Origin: an uncultured beta proteobacterium
GTDB taxonomy: Bacteria; Pseudomonadota; Gammaproteobacteria; Burkholderiales; SG8-39
DNA length: 51,065 bases
Direction of reading: 5' to 3'
NCBI GenBank assembly: GCA_903928055.1
Contig: CAIYPG010000144.1
Location: 1-51,065 of the forward strand
Shown here: positions 41,934 through 51,065 of the stretch, piece by piece
How positions within the stretch are numbered: position 1 is the stretch's first letter
Layout: each line of letters starts with the position of its first letter
Position numbers and translations under genes: made by a program
Notes under the pieces: model-generated
What the model saw: the letters and a program-made list of their open reading frames with translations, nothing else
The model's database searches: none
Told to the model about the DNA's origin: nothing

Positions 41934-42834
41934 TTCGTTTGAAGTCTGGATGAAGGAAGTCCAGGCCCGGGTCGAAGCCGCGCTGGACCACCTGCTTCCC
42001 AAGGCTTCGCTGGCACCGACGCGTTTGCACGAAGCCATGCGCTATGCGGCGCTGGGCGGCGGCAAGCGCGTCCGTCCGCTGCTGGCTTTTGCCGCCGGTG
42101 AAGTGGCAGGCGCTGATGTCGCCCGACTGGACATTGTGTCCGCCGCCATTGAATGCATCCATGCCTATTCCCTGGTGCACGATGACATGCCCTGCATGGA
42201 TGATGATGTGTTACGGCGCGGCCGGCCCACGGTTCATGTGCAATACGATGAGGCGACTGCGCTGCTGGTGGGAGACAGCCTGCAGACGGAGGCCTTTCAG
42301 CTCATCGCCGACCATGTGCTCGCGGACGATGCGCGTGTACAACTGGAGATGGCGCGCATCCTCGCCCAGGCCAGCGGCAGTCGTGGCATGGCCGGTGGCC
42401 AGGCGATTGACCTTGATGCAGTGGGCAAGTCACTGACCCTGCCCGAGCTGGAATTCATGCACATCCACAAGACCGGTGCGCTGATCCGTGCGTCGGTGGC
42501 GCTGGGCGCGCGTTGCTCGGGTGGTGCGGGACTGTCGGCCGCTGAACTGGAACACCTGGACCGCTACGCGCGCTGCATCGGCCTCGCCTTTCAGGTGGTG
42601 GATGACGTGCTCGATTATGAGGCGCCCACCGAATCGCTGGGCAAGACGGCCGGCAAGGACGCTGCCAACAACAAGCCCACCTATGTCAGCCTGCTGGGCC
42701 TGGGACGGGCCAAGGAGATGGCGCGCGAACTGCGCGATGAGGCCGCCGCGGCGCTGGCCCGACTGGGTGGAACTGGCGGGCGCACACAGCGCCTGGCCGA
42801 ACTGGCCGACTTTGTCGTTTTGCGCCGGTTTTGA
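41926..42834 (+). CDS. ispA: farnesyl diphosphate synthase (polyprenyl synthetase)
   Basis: The 302-residue enzyme has the first Asp-rich motif DDMPCMDDD (86-94) and the second DDVLDYE. It condenses isopentenyl and dimethylallyl diphosphates to farnesyl diphosphate for quinones and undecaprenyl carriers. It lies between xseB and dxs, so the isoprenoid pathway's first and third steps are together. Confidence 0.94.
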   Translation: MSSSFEVWMKEVQARVEAALDHLLPKASLAPTRLHEAMRYAALGGGKRVRPLLAFAAGEVAGADVARLDIVSAAIECIHAYSLVHDDMPCMDDDVLRRGRPTVHVQYDEATALLVGDSLQTEAFQLIADHVLADDARVQLEMARILAQASGSRGMAGGQAIDLDAVGKSLTLPELEFMHIHKTGALIRASVALGARCSGGAGLSAAELEHLDRYARCIGLAFQVVDDVLDYEAPTESLGKTAGKDAANNKPTYVSLLGLGRAKEMARELRDEAAAALARLGGTGGRTQRLAELADFVVLRRF

Positions 42835-42884
42835 GTGGTTGGCATTTCTGCCTTTGATGCCGCGGGATGTGGATGTATAAGGAA

Positions 42885-42906
42885 CAAACGCCCGGACGGG
42901 CGTTTG
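42885..42906 (+). terminator. hairpin between ispA and dxs
   Basis: CAAACGCCC-GGAC-GGGCGTTTG is a perfect 9-bp stem. No clear T-run follows, so it is a weak terminator or an attenuation point before dxs. Confidence 0.5.
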
Positions 42907-42988
42907 CGGGGTTTGATACAGTGTTTGCCTCCGGTGCACGCAAGCGGCGTGCGTTCCGGTTTGAGGCCTCTCGGGGAATGATGGCATC

Positions 42989-44908
42989 GTGAGCAGCGTT
43001 GGCGGAATGTCGGGATTCATGGATGGCACATCGCGCGAGGGCGGGGAGGCTGCCGCCCATGCGGGATATGAATTGCTGGAAACCATCAATGCGCCAGCCG
43101 ACCTGCGCCGGCTGGATCGCAAGGAGCTGCAACAACTCGCCGTCGAGCTGCGCGCCTTTGTGCTCGATTCGGTGAGCCGCACCGGGGGGCATCTATCTTC
43201 CAACCTGGGCACGGTGGAGCTGACGATTGCGCTCCATTATGTGTTCAACACGCCCGAGGACCGGCTGGTGTGGGATGTCGGCCACCAGACCTATGCACAC
43301 AAGATACTGACCGGACGACGCGAGGCCATGCCTGGCCTGCGCATGTTGGGCGGCATTTCCGGATTTCCGCGCCGCGCGGAAAGCGATTTCGATACCTTCG
43401 GCACTGCGCATTCGAGCACGTCGATCTCGGCCGCGTTCGGCATGGCCCAGGCCGCCAAGATCAAGGGTGAGGACCGGCGTGCCGTGGCCATCATCGGCGA
43501 TGGTGCCATGTCAGCAGGCATGGCCTTTGAGGCGCTGAACAATGCCGGTGTCTCCAATGTCAACCTGCTGGTGATCCTGAACGACAACGACATGTCGATT
43601 TCGCCCGCGGTGGGTGCGCTGAACAAATACCTGGCGCGGCTGATGTCCGGGCGTTTCTATGCGGCGGCGAAGAATGCCGGAGAAAAGGTCCTGGCCGGGG
43701 TGCCGCCGTTGTGGGAACTGGCCAAGCGAGTGGAAGAGCATGCCAAGGGATTGATCACGCCCTCGACGATGTTCGAGGAATTCGGTTTCAACTATGTCGG
43801 TCCCATTGACGGGCATGACCTGAATGCGCTGATCCCGACGCTCAAGAACATCCGCGAGTTGCCGGGCCCGCAGTTCCTGCATGTGGTGACGAAGAAGGGC
43901 CAGGGCTACAAGCTTGCCGAAGCCGACCCGGTGCTGTATCACGGGCCGGGGCAGTTTGATCCGGCGCAAGGCATCAAGAAGTCCAGCGGTGGCAAGCCGA
44001 CCTACACGCAGATTTTCAGCGACTGGCTGTGCGACATGGCCAGGGCCGACGAACGCCTGGTGGCCATTACGCCGGCGATGCGCGAAGGTTCGGGGCTGGT
44101 GCGCTTCGAGAAGGAATATCCCGCGCGCTATTTTGATGTGGGCATTGCCGAGCAGCATGCAGTCACCTTTGCCGCGGGTCTTGCCTGCGAGGGGCTGAAG
44201 CCCGTCGTGGCGATCTACTCGACCTTCCTGCAGCGCGGCTATGACCAGTTGATCCATGACGTGGCGATCCAGAACCTTCCGGTGGTGTTCGCACTCGACC
44301 GCGCCGGCCTGGTCGGCGGCGACGGCGCCACGCACAATGGCGCTTTCGATCTTGCCTTCCTCCGCTGCATCCCGAACATGGTGGTGATGACGCCCTCGGA
44401 CGAGAACGAATGCCGCCAGATGCTGTACACGGCTTTTCAGCTCGACCAGCCATCGGCGGTGCGCTACCCGCGCGGCAGCGGTCCGGGTGTCGAGGCACAG
44501 AAGGAGATGCAGGCCCTGCCGCTGGGCAAGGGGCGCAAGCTGCGCGACGGCAGGCGCGTTGCCATCCTGGCCTTCGGATCATTGGTGAAGCCGGCGCTGG
44601 ATGCAGCCGAAATGCTTGACGCGTCGGTGGCTGACATGCGATTCGTGAAGCCGGTGGACGATGCGCTGATTGCCGAACTGGCGGCCACGCACGAACTGCT
44701 GGTCACGGTGGAAGAACATGCCGTGATGGGCGGCGCAGGCAGCGCCGTCGCCGAATCGCTGGCGATACAGGGCCTGTCCACGCCGCTGCTGCACCTCGGT
44801 CTGCCGGATCGCTTTGTCGATCATGGCGATCAATACAAACTGCTCGCGTCTGTCGGCCTGGATCGCGATGGCATCGCCGCTTCCATCCGGGCACGACTGG
44901 GCACCTGA
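42989..44908 (+). CDS. dxs: 1-deoxy-D-xylulose-5-phosphate synthase
   Basis: The enzyme of up to 639 residues joins pyruvate and glyceraldehyde 3-phosphate with thiamine diphosphate. It has [18 protein letters not shown], the thiamine motif [18 protein letters not shown] with Asn-Asp (NDNDMSISP), and the transketolase-like [15 protein letters not shown] with the catalytic Glu. The start could be GTG 42989, ATG 43007 or ATG 43019; the first 10 residues are not conserved. It completes the xseB-ispA-dxs cluster. Confidence 0.95.
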   Translation: MSSVGGMSGFMDGTSREGGEAAAHAGYELLETINAPADLRRLDRKELQQLAVELRAFVLDSVSRTGGHLSSNLGTVELTIALHYVFNTPEDRLVWDVGHQTYAHKILTGRREAMPGLRMLGGISGFPRRAESDFDTFGTAHSSTSISAAFGMAQAAKIKGEDRRAVAIIGDGAMSAGMAFEALNNAGVSNVNLLVILNDNDMSISPAVGALNKYLARLMSGRFYAAAKNAGEKVLAGVPPLWELAKRVEEHAKGLITPSTMFEEFGFNYVGPIDGHDLNALIPTLKNIRELPGPQFLHVVTKKGQGYKLAEADPVLYHGPGQFDPAQGIKKSSGGKPTYTQIFSDWLCDMARADERLVAITPAMREGSGLVRFEKEYPARYFDVGIAEQHAVTFAAGLACEGLKPVVAIYSTFLQRGYDQLIHDVAIQNLPVVFALDRAGLVGGDGATHNGAFDLAFLRCIPNMVVMTPSDENECRQMLYTAFQLDQPSAVRYPRGSGPGVEAQKEMQALPLGKGRKLRDGRRVAILAFGSLVKPALDAAEMLDASVADMRFVKPVDDALIAELAATHELLVTVEEHAVMGGAGSAVAESLAIQGLSTPLLHLGLPDRFVDHGDQYKLLASVGLDRDGIAASIRARLGT

Positions 44909-45077
44909 CGGCCTGTACAGGCCGCATGCGGCTCATCTATGGGCAGTCAAATCACCTACGTTACATAGGGGTTTAGCGGTTCCCTGAGAAACGGGCGCAC
45001 AGGGGGTGCGTGCTAGAATATTCCTTCTTTATCCCCATATGCATCCCATTGCATCTCATTCGAGCAAGGGAACTGCC

Positions 45078-45881
45078 ATGAATACACGCGACCCACACGC
45101 CATTCCGGACGTCCAGGGCTCCAAGGACACCCGCAAGCTCGCCATTGACAAGGTCGGCATCAAGGCGATACGTCATCCGATCCGCGTCATGGAGCGGGGC
45201 GGCGAATCACAGCACACGATTGCCATGTTCAACATGTACGTCGGGCTGCCGCACCAGTTCAAGGGTACGCACATGTCGCGTTTCGTCGAGATCCTGAACG
45301 CGCATGAGCGCGAGATTTCGGTGGAGGCCTTCCAGATCATGGTCGACGAGATGGTGGTGCGGCTCGAAGCCGAGTCGGGCCACGTCGAAATGACCTTCCC
45401 CTACTTCATCAACAAGGCGGCGCCGGTCTCGAAGGTGAAGAGCCTGCTCGACTACGAAGTCACCTTCACGGGCGAAATCCGCAACGGCCAGAAGATGTTC
45501 ACCATGAAGGTGGTGATTCCGGTCACCAGCCTGTGCCCGTGCTCGAAGAAGATTTCCGATTACGGCGCGCACAACCAGCGTTCCCATGTCACGATCGCTG
45601 CACGTACCCACGGCATGGTGTGGATCGAGGAGCTGGTGGAGTACGCCGAGAAACATGCCTCCTCGGAACTCTACGGCCTCTTGAAGCGCCCCGACGAGAA
45701 GTTCGTCACCGAGCGCGCCTACGACAATCCCAAGTTCGTCGAGGATCTGGTCCGCGACATTGCAGCAGACCTCAATCGCGACAAGCGCATCGACTGGTAC
45801 ACGGTGGAGTCGGAGAATTTCGAGTCCATCCACAACCATTCGGCCTACGCGCTGATCGAGAAGGACAAGACCGCGAAGTAG
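45078..45881 (+). CDS. folE2: GTP cyclohydrolase FolE2 (type IB)
   Basis: The 267-residue enzyme makes dihydroneopterin triphosphate from GTP, the first step of folate synthesis. Marks include [19 protein letters not shown] with the metal-binding Cys and [16 protein letters not shown]. Unlike FolE, FolE2 works with manganese or other metals and often serves under zinc shortage. AAGGGA precedes the ATG at 45078. It is a single gene here. Confidence 0.94.
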   Translation: MNTRDPHAIPDVQGSKDTRKLAIDKVGIKAIRHPIRVMERGGESQHTIAMFNMYVGLPHQFKGTHMSRFVEILNAHEREISVEAFQIMVDEMVVRLEAESGHVEMTFPYFINKAAPVSKVKSLLDYEVTFTGEIRNGQKMFTMKVVIPVTSLCPCSKKISDYGAHNQRSHVTIAARTHGMVWIEELVEYAEKHASSELYGLLKRPDEKFVTERAYDNPKFVEDLVRDIAADLNRDKRIDWYTVESENFESIHNHSAYALIEKDKTAK

Positions 45882-45960
45882 GCGGCGAAGTACGCTGCTG
45901 CGGCCCGGCATGTGCTGCGGACCGTTCGGAGGTTGCGTCCCGTCGGTTGTCCTGAAGAAC

Positions 45961-46623
45961 TCAGAAGCGCTTGGTCAGCACCATGCTCTGGCCGTCGCGC
46001 TTCATCTCCATCCGGTTCAGGAAACTCATGCCCAGCAGCACCGGCATGCTCTGGTTTTCCATGACCAGGGCATCGATGTTGTTGAGCGAGATGTCGCCTA
46101 CGCGGACCGTATCCAGCCTGACGCGCCAGGCCATTGCCGTGCCGTTGGCGGTGTTCACCGTGCCGGTCGGTGCATCGCGGTACCGGATGCCGATGCGATC
46201 TGCGTCGGCCGAAGACAGCGCGATCAGCGTGGCGCCGGTATCCACGACGAAACGCACCGCTGCGCCGTTGATCTGGCCGTCAGTGATGAAATGACCCTGC
46301 GGATTGGCGGCCAGTGTCACCGAGGCCCGTGAAGATGCCGTCGATGTTGATTGTGCCTGGCCCATTTTCAGTGTGTGGCGGCGGCCTTCAATGTCGAATA
46401 CCGCGCCGTCGCGTTCCACGGCCAGCAGGGTCACGCCTTCCGCGGTCTTCTGGTTCGTCGAGAGCGTGCGCGGCGGTCCGCCATTGATCTGCACCACGGC
46501 CTTGTTCGTGAACAGGCCGACCACGGCCACGTCGACCGCGAGCGCCGGTGCTGGGCAGAGCAGGCCGGCTGCGGTGATCGTGGCCATCGTAGCAATGCGT
46601 GCAATACTATGGAGCCAATTCAT
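45961..46623 (-). CDS. periplasmic retropepsin-like aspartic protease
   Basis: The 220-residue protein has a signal peptide (TMATITAAGLLCPAPALAV), a beta-rich N-terminal part and a single-domain aspartic protease with catalytic Asp128 in VVDTGAT, followed by VRVGDISLNNIDALVME and LLGMSFLNRME. This is the clan AA family (TIGR02281-like), active as a dimer. GGGAG nine bases upstream supports the start at 46623. It diverges from the amidotransferase gene. Confidence 0.9.
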   Translation of the reverse strand: MNWLHSIARIATMATITAAGLLCPAPALAVDVAVVGLFTNKAVVQINGGPPRTLSTNQKTAEGVTLLAVERDGAVFDIEGRRHTLKMGQAQSTSTASSRASVTLAANPQGHFITDGQINGAAVRFVVDTGATLIALSSADADRIGIRYRDAPTGTVNTANGTAMAWRVRLDTVRVGDISLNNIDALVMENQSMPVLLGMSFLNRMEMKRDGQSMVLTKRF

Positions 46624-46653
46624 CCAACGCTCTCCCGTGCCTGAAGGATGCGC

Positions 46654-47373
46654 ATGAAGCCGGTAGCCATACTCCGCCACAGCCCGACCGAAGGTCCGGG
46701 CCATTTTGCCACATACCTCGATGCGCGCCGCATCCCCTGGACCCTCATCCGGCTGGATGAGGGTGATGCGGTGCCAGCGACGCCAGCGGCCAATTCCGGA
46801 CTGTGCTTCATGGGCGGGCCGATGAGCGTCAACGATGACCTGCCGTGGATTGCACCAGTGCTGGCGCTGATCCGCAGCGCTGTTGAAATCGGAATCCCGG
46901 TCATCGGGCATTGCCTGGGCGGCCAGCTCCTGTCCAGGGCGCTCGGCGGCACGGTTTCGCGCAATCCGGTGAAGGAAATCGGTTGGGGCGTCATCCGGCC
47001 TGAAGCGGGCGACGCTGCCCGCGACATTGTCCGTGACTGGCTGGGCGATACCGGTGAGTTCCTGTCCTTCCACTGGCATGGTGAAACCTTCACCCTGCCC
47101 AAGGGGGCCGTGCGACTCGCGCACAGCGATTACTGCGCCAACCAGGCCTTTATCATCGGCAGGAGTCTGGGCATGCAATGCCATGTCGAGATCACGCCTG
47201 AAATGATCACGACCTGGTGCCGTGATTGGGACAGCGAGAAAGCTGCCGGTTCCGGGCCATCGGTGCAGACGCCTGCGGAGATGCAGGCGGGCATGGCGGA
47301 GAAGGCTGAGGCGCTCCATGTCGTCTCGGAGCGGCTGTACGATCGCTGGATCCGCGGCCTTTCCCGGGATTGA
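46654..47373 (+). CDS. class I glutamine amidotransferase
   Basis: The 239-residue protein is a GMP-synthase-like GATase with the nucleophile Cys87 in GHCLGGQLL, CFMGGPMSV as the oxyanion loop and the triad His-Glu in MQCHVEITPEM. It releases ammonia from glutamine; its acceptor is unknown as it stands alone. The start at 46654 was chosen because GAAGGA is 6 nt upstream; ATG 46648 lies too close to it. The stop codon TGA is part of a 12-bp palindrome. Confidence 0.9.
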   Translation: MKPVAILRHSPTEGPGHFATYLDARRIPWTLIRLDEGDAVPATPAANSGLCFMGGPMSVNDDLPWIAPVLALIRSAVEIGIPVIGHCLGGQLLSRALGGTVSRNPVKEIGWGVIRPEAGDAARDIVRDWLGDTGEFLSFHWHGETFTLPKGAVRLAHSDYCANQAFIIGRSLGMQCHVEITPEMITTWCRDWDSEKAAGSGPSVQTPAEMQAGMAEKAEALHVVSERLYDRWIRGLSRD

Positions 47374-47412
47374 ATATATTCAGATTCAGAAATAGTACGC
47401 TTATTCAAGCGT
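47371..47412. other. AT-rich dyads between convergent genes
   Basis: TGAATATATTCA (47371-47382) is a perfect palindrome that includes the amidotransferase stop codon. ACGCTT-ATTC-AAGCGT (47397-47412) is a hairpin. They may end transcription from both sides. Confidence 0.4.
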
Positions 47413-47478
47413 TATATTGCAGTAATTATCATCAGGACATTCCGGCGAGACCGCGCCGGTACCGTCCCGTCCGGCGAG

Positions 47479-47964
47479 TCAGTCCCGGAAATTGTTGAAC
47501 TGCACCGGAATGTCCGTGATGGATTTTCGCACCAGGTTGATCACGGTCTGCAGGTCGTCCTTCTTTGCGCCGGAGATGCGCACCGCATTGCCCTGGATGC
47601 TGGCCTGGACCTTGATCTTGGAGTCCTTCACCAGCTTGTCGATCTTCTTGCCGGTCTCCTGCTCGATGCCTTCCTTGACCTTCACCGGCTGCTTGACCTT
47701 GTCGCCGCTGATTTTTTCGATGTCCTGCGGATCAAGGGCGCGCACGTCGACGTTGCGCTTGGCGAGCTTGATATGGAAGATGTCCATGACCTGGTTCAGC
47801 TTGAAGGCATCGTCAGCATAGATCGTCAGTTCGAGATCCTTCTGCTCGATGCGCGCATCGGAGTTCTTGAAGTCGAAGCGTGTCGAGACTTCCTTGTTGC
47901 TCTGCTCGACGGCGTTCTTGAGCTCGACCTTGTTGATTTCCGAAATGATGTCGAATGACGGCAT
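47479..47964 (-). CDS. yajQ: YajQ family nucleotide-binding protein
   Basis: The 161-residue protein matches Yaj[37 protein letters not shown] as N-terminus and [20 protein letters not shown] near the end. Family members bind nucleotides and tRNA, and Xanthomonas homologues bind cyclic di-GMP. AAGGAGG nine bases upstream fixes the start at 47964. Confidence 0.93.
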   Translation of the reverse strand: MPSFDIISEINKVELKNAVEQSNKEVSTRFDFKNSDARIEQKDLELTIYADDAFKLNQVMDIFHIKLAKRNVDVRALDPQDIEKISGDKVKQPVKVKEGIEQETGKKIDKLVKDSKIKVQASIQGNAVRISGAKKDDLQTVINLVRKSITDIPVQFNNFRD

Positions 47965-48183
47965 GATGAAGTCCTCCTTTGTGCTGCGGTATGCGGCTGT
48001 CCTGCGCTGAAATCCCGGACCGGGCGGCAGGTGTTCGCGCGAATTGTGGCGGCCAACCGGTGCCGCCGCGATTTGCAATGAGGGAAGGATTATAAGGGGT
48101 TATACCGGTCACATGAGGATGTACCCGGGCAGGCCGGATTCCGGATGTGCGAAACTACGCACAACAACAAAGGAGGTGGTGAC

Positions 48184-48984
48184 ATGGACATCGAGCGCGG
48201 GCTGGTCAGGACGTCAGCAGGCTATCTGCATTATTGCGCAGCAGGCAAGGGCGAGCCCATCCTGTTGTTCCACATCAACCAGCAGTCCTCGGCGGTATAC
48301 ATGGAACTCATCGAGGTGCTGTCCCGGAAATACCGCCCGATTGCCGTGGATTATCCGAGTTATGGCATGTCCGACCACATTTCCTTCCAGCCGACGCTGC
48401 AGGATTATGCGAAGTGGATGGTCGAACTGATGGATGCGCTGGGCATCAGGAAGGCGCATGTACTGGGCGAGGCCACGGGCGCGGCCCTGTGCATCGAGAT
48501 GGCCGCTTCCTTCCCTGATCGCGTCGGCAAGCTGGTCCTCGTGAACTGCCCGATCTACCTCGGAGAAGGCGCGGCCGAAAAGAGCCATTCGCCGCTGAAG
48601 GCCGGACTGCGGCCCACTGATTCCTCGGGCTTTCCGCTGACCCGTACCATCGAGTTCATGCTTGAAAAGGATCCGATGCATTCGCCACTGAAGCCGACGC
48701 AGTCGTGGATGGACCGCATCAACGTCGCGCAGGTGCAGGCCGGCCGTGACCGCTGGCAGGCGCTGGATGCGCTGAACAAGTACGACACCACCGGCAACAT
48801 GAAGCGCGTCAGCCAGCCGACCCTGCTGCTGATCGGCGAGCATTTCCACTATGTGCAGTTCCGCAAGGAATTCGAGTCGCGCATCCGCGACCTGCGTGTC
48901 GAGGTGCTGCCGGATGCGCGCTTCTGCATGGCCTGGGAAAAGGCTGACGAAGTGGGCCGCCTGGCCACCGGATTCCTTGGCTGA
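48184..48984 (+). CDS. alpha/beta-hydrolase-fold protein without a standard triad
   Basis: The 266-residue protein has the hydrolase fold (PILLFHINQQSSAVYMELIEVL, PIAVDYPSYGMSD), but the nucleophile elbow reads GEATG: Ala97 stands where Ser, Cys or Asp is needed. The usual terminal His region (GHxxHxE) reads DARFCMAWEKADE. The acid position (GEHFHY) is also unusual. It may be non-enzymatic or use another chemistry. AAAGGAGGT precedes the start. It leads a cluster with an MDR oxidoreductase and a Bug receptor, suggesting organic acid metabolism. Confidence 0.82.
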   Translation: MDIERGLVRTSAGYLHYCAAGKGEPILLFHINQQSSAVYMELIEVLSRKYRPIAVDYPSYGMSDHISFQPTLQDYAKWMVELMDALGIRKAHVLGEATGAALCIEMAASFPDRVGKLVLVNCPIYLGEGAAEKSHSPLKAGLRPTDSSGFPLTRTIEFMLEKDPMHSPLKPTQSWMDRINVAQVQAGRDRWQALDALNKYDTTGNMKRVSQPTLLLIGEHFHYVQFRKEFESRIRDLRVEVLPDARFCMAWEKADEVGRLATGFLG

Positions 48985-49021
48985 TCCGGGTGGTAATACT
49001 GGACATGCGAGCGAGGCGTCC

Positions 49022-49954
49022 ATGAAGGCCGTGCAGATGGACGAATTTGGTGGCCCCGAAGTGCTGAAATTGCGGGAAGTCCCGGTTCCGGTTGCCGGTC
49101 CCGGTGAAGTTGTCGTCGACATCCATGCGGCCAGCCTGAATCCCGCCGACATCAAGGTGCGCAAGGGCCTGGCGCAGAAGCTGGTGAAGCCGGTGTTTCC
49201 GCATGTGCCCGGACGTGATTTTTCGGGCGTGGTCCGCGCCGTCGGGCCGCAGGTGACGGAGTTTCGGCCGGGTGATGAGGTGTTCGGCATTACCGCGCTC
49301 GGGATAGAGGGCGCCTATGCGGAAGCCATCTGCATCAGCAGCACCCTGATCGCCCCCAAGCCGGCCGGCCTGACGCATGCGCAGACGGCGGCGCTTGCGT
49401 TGACGAGCCACACGATGCTGGTCTGCCTGGAGGATCACGCGCATCTTGCCCGGGGCGAGACCATTCTCATCCAGGGCGGGGCGGGCGGCCTCGGCAGCGT
49501 TGCCGTGCAGTATGCAAAGCACGTTGGCGCCACGATATTTGCCACGGCGAGTGCGCGCAACCATGACTACGTGCGCAGCCTGGGCGCGGACCGGGTGATC
49601 GATTACGCCAGCGAGGACTTCGTCAAGCTTGTTCCGCCATGCGATGTGGCATTCGATGTCATCGGTGGAGACGTTCAACGCAGATGCGTGCTGGCATTGC
49701 GCCCGGGTGGGCGCCTGGTGCACGTGGCACCCAGCAGTCCGCCCGACCTGGAATCCATTCGCAGGGATGTGACCATCCTGCGTCCGCTGGTCAAGCGCGA
49801 CCGCGCGCACCTGGATCGCATCCGGGCGTTGATCGCATGCGGTGCCCTGCGGCCGCCCATGATCCGGCGCATGCCGCTTGCCGAGGCGCCGGTCGCGCAT
49901 GCATTGCTTGAGTCGCGGCAGGTGACGGGCAAGATCGTCCTTGATGTCCGCTGA
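49022..49954 (+). CDS. NADP-dependent MDR family oxidoreductase (quinone oxidoreductase-like)
   Basis: The 310-residue protein begins MKAVQMDEFGGPEVLKLREVPVP, typical of quinone-oxidoreductase-like MDR proteins. The Rossmann motif is IQGGAGGLGSVAVQYAKHVGA. No zinc-binding cysteine cluster is visible, so it is probably zinc-free. The substrate is unknown. It follows the hydrolase-fold gene by 37 bp. Confidence 0.88.
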   Translation: MKAVQMDEFGGPEVLKLREVPVPVAGPGEVVVDIHAASLNPADIKVRKGLAQKLVKPVFPHVPGRDFSGVVRAVGPQVTEFRPGDEVFGITALGIEGAYAEAICISSTLIAPKPAGLTHAQTAALALTSHTMLVCLEDHAHLARGETILIQGGAGGLGSVAVQYAKHVGATIFATASARNHDYVRSLGADRVIDYASEDFVKLVPPCDVAFDVIGGDVQRRCVLALRPGGRLVHVAPSSPPDLESIRRDVTILRPLVKRDRAHLDRIRALIACGALRPPMIRRMPLAEAPVAHALLESRQVTGKIVLDVR

Positions 49955-49990
49955 ACACGCATCCACCATATCTGTTCCCAGGGAGGAAAC

Positions 49991-50953
49991 ATGAAACACA
50001 TGATTTCGTTAGCGACGTTGGGCCTCTGCCTGTCCGGGCAGGCATTCGCACAGGCCTATCCCAGCAAGCCGGTGCGGCTCATTGCCCCCTACGCAGTGGG
50101 CGGGCCGGCAGACATTCGCGGCCGGATTTTTGCCCAGGTGCTGTCTGCGCAGCTAGGACAGCCGGTGCTGGTGGATAACCAGGGTGGCGGCGGTGGCGTG
50201 GTCGGTGCAAACATGGCGGCGAAGGCGCCCAAGGATGGCTATACCGCAATCCTGTTCAATGCCACGGTATTGGCGACTGCTGCATTGACCGCGGATGACC
50301 TTCCCTATGATCCGGACCGGGATTTTGAAGCGGTTGCACTGGTATCAAATTCCCCCGAAGTGCTGGTGGTGGATGCCAAGCTGGGAATCAATACCGTGGC
50401 GGACCTGGTGGCGCGCGCCAAGGCCAGTCCGGGGAAAATGAATTTCGGTTCGGCCGGGGCAAGTTCGCTGACGCGCCTGGCGATGGAACTGTTCAAGGTC
50501 GAGGCCGGTGTGGACATCGTGCACGTGCCCTACAAGGGAATGGCGCCGGCCGTTGCCGACATGCTGGCCAGTCGTGTGCAGGTGGCGATTGCCGATATCT
50601 CCGTGCTGCAGTCGAACATCAACTCGGGCGCTTTCAAGGCCCTGGCGGTGACCAGTGCCCGGCGCATTGCTCTGGCGCCCGGCGTGCCGACGACGGCAGA
50701 GACAGGATTGCCCAAGGTGATCTCGGACAACATGACAACCCTGATGATGACCGGCGGAAGTCCACAGCCGGCGGTGCTGCGCATGCGCGATGCCGCGCTG
50801 GCTGCGCTGAAGCTGCCAGATACGGTTCAGCAGTTTGCGAAGCAGGGAATCATCGCCGCCCCCGGCGGGCCTGAGGATGTGCGCAGGGTGGTTCGCGAGG
50901 AGCGTGCGCGCTGGGAGCCGATCATCAAGGCCAATAACATCAGGGCCGAGTAG
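49991..50953 (+). CDS. Bug family (TctC-like) solute-binding protein
   Basis: The 320-residue protein has a signal peptide (ISLATLGLCLSGQAFAQ) and the Bug pattern: YPSKPVRLIAPYAVGGPADIRGR, LVDNQGGGGGVVGANMAAKAPKDGYT and MNFGSAGASSLTRLAMELFK. These periplasmic receptors bind carboxylates for tripartite tricarboxylate transporters. No tctA/tctB lies in the window, so the ligand and transporter are unknown. The family is greatly expanded in betaproteobacteria. Confidence 0.93.
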   Translation: MKHMISLATLGLCLSGQAFAQAYPSKPVRLIAPYAVGGPADIRGRIFAQVLSAQLGQPVLVDNQGGGGGVVGANMAAKAPKDGYTAILFNATVLATAALTADDLPYDPDRDFEAVALVSNSPEVLVVDAKLGINTVADLVARAKASPGKMNFGSAGASSLTRLAMELFKVEAGVDIVHVPYKGMAPAVADMLASRVQVAIADISVLQSNINSGAFKALAVTSARRIALAPGVPTTAETGLPKVISDNMTTLMMTGGSPQPAVLRMRDAALAALKLPDTVQQFAKQGIIAAPGGPEDVRRVVREERARWEPIIKANNIRAE

Positions 50954-50967
50954 GCTGGCGCACGACC

Positions 50968-50991
50968 CCGGCGCGTCTTTTGACGCGCCGG
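50968..50991 (+). terminator. hairpin terminator after the Bug gene
   Basis: CCGGCGCGTC-TTTT-GACGCGCCGG is a perfect 10-bp stem. No T-run follows, so intrinsic termination is uncertain. It lies between convergent genes. Confidence 0.55.
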
Positions 50992-51021
50992 ATGTTCAGT
51001 TCATCGTGCTGTCCGCTGCGC

Positions 51022-51065
51022 CTATCCGAAGTGGCAGACGTAATCCAGCATCTCGACGGCTTCGA
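51022..51065 (-). CDS. possible C-terminal end of a minus-strand gene (partial)
   Basis: On the minus strand the frame ends EAVEMLDYVCHFG followed by TAG at 51022-51024. Only 13 codons are visible, so no family can be named. It lies just beyond the terminator of the preceding gene, as a convergent gene would. Confidence 0.35.
   Translation of the reverse strand, partial: EAVEMLDYVCHFG

Noticed and set aside
45961..47319. 452-codon reading of the aspartic protease gene
   Set aside because: The extra N-terminal part lies opposite the well-supported amidotransferase; the signal peptide and ribosome site place the start at 46623.
1..51065. tRNA, rRNA, CRISPR or prophage genes
   Set aside because: None was found on reading both strands; a tRNA scan could confirm it.

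Overview
The window is chromosomal DNA of a high-GC proteobacterium, most likely a betaproteobacterium. The evidence is the gene order metG-apbC-dcd-Orn/Lys/Arg decarboxylase, a Bug-family tricarboxylate receptor, a qseE-qseG-qseF set, thyA near folA, xseB-ispA-dxs and folE2. No rRNA, tRNA, CRISPR array, IS transposase or prophage is visible. Two families of short palindromic repeats (A and B, both REPIN-like) are scattered between housekeeping genes.

Layout. 1-1769: 5' part of trhO, a small hypothetical gene and an ORF6N DNA-binding gene. 1949-8460: dnaE, then acyP, a small membrane protein and a SulP transporter on the minus strand. 8628-11288: metG, interrupted in frame by a DUF559 endonuclease module bounded by perfect 38-bp inverted repeats. 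11556-14577: apbC, a long two-domain dCTP deaminase and a lone receiver protein. 14797-17936: a minus-strand operon of NEW3-domain exoprotein, ABC ATPase and ABC-2 permease. 18192-22091: a PLP decarboxylase behind a strong promoter and a ~315-nt leader, a DMT transporter with a histidine-rich tail, and a 57-residue membrane protein.

22183-32289 (minus strand) is the most unusual region. In order of transcription it holds a TPR protein, a HupE/UreJ-like membrane protein with an EF-hand, a double-glycine-leader peptide precursor rich in Gly, Ser, His and Cys, an outer-membrane efflux protein, an HlyD-type adaptor, a C39-peptidase ABC exporter, and a TonB-dependent receptor. This looks like a complete system that makes, trims and exports a small peptide, with a receptor that could take something back in. 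The metal-binding look of the peptide and the HupE-like gene suggest a metallophore or microcin; this is inference.

32523-38518: a tiny exported Lys-rich protein, folA, then qseE-qseG-qseF. Just downstream of qseF are a TGTC-N10-GACA enhancer and a near-consensus sigma-54 promoter in front of three envelope genes (EF-hand/BON protein and two glycine-zipper proteins), so the regulator and a probable target operon are adjacent. 38643-41461: thyA, a 3-mercaptopyruvate-type sulfurtransferase and a Rieske oxygenase. 41652-44908: xseB-ispA-dxs. 45078-47964: folE2, a periplasmic aspartic protease, a class I glutamine amidotransferase and a YajQ protein. 48184-50953: an alpha/beta-hydrolase-fold protein without a recognisable catalytic triad, an MDR oxidoreductase and a Bug receptor. 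The window ends inside another minus-strand gene.
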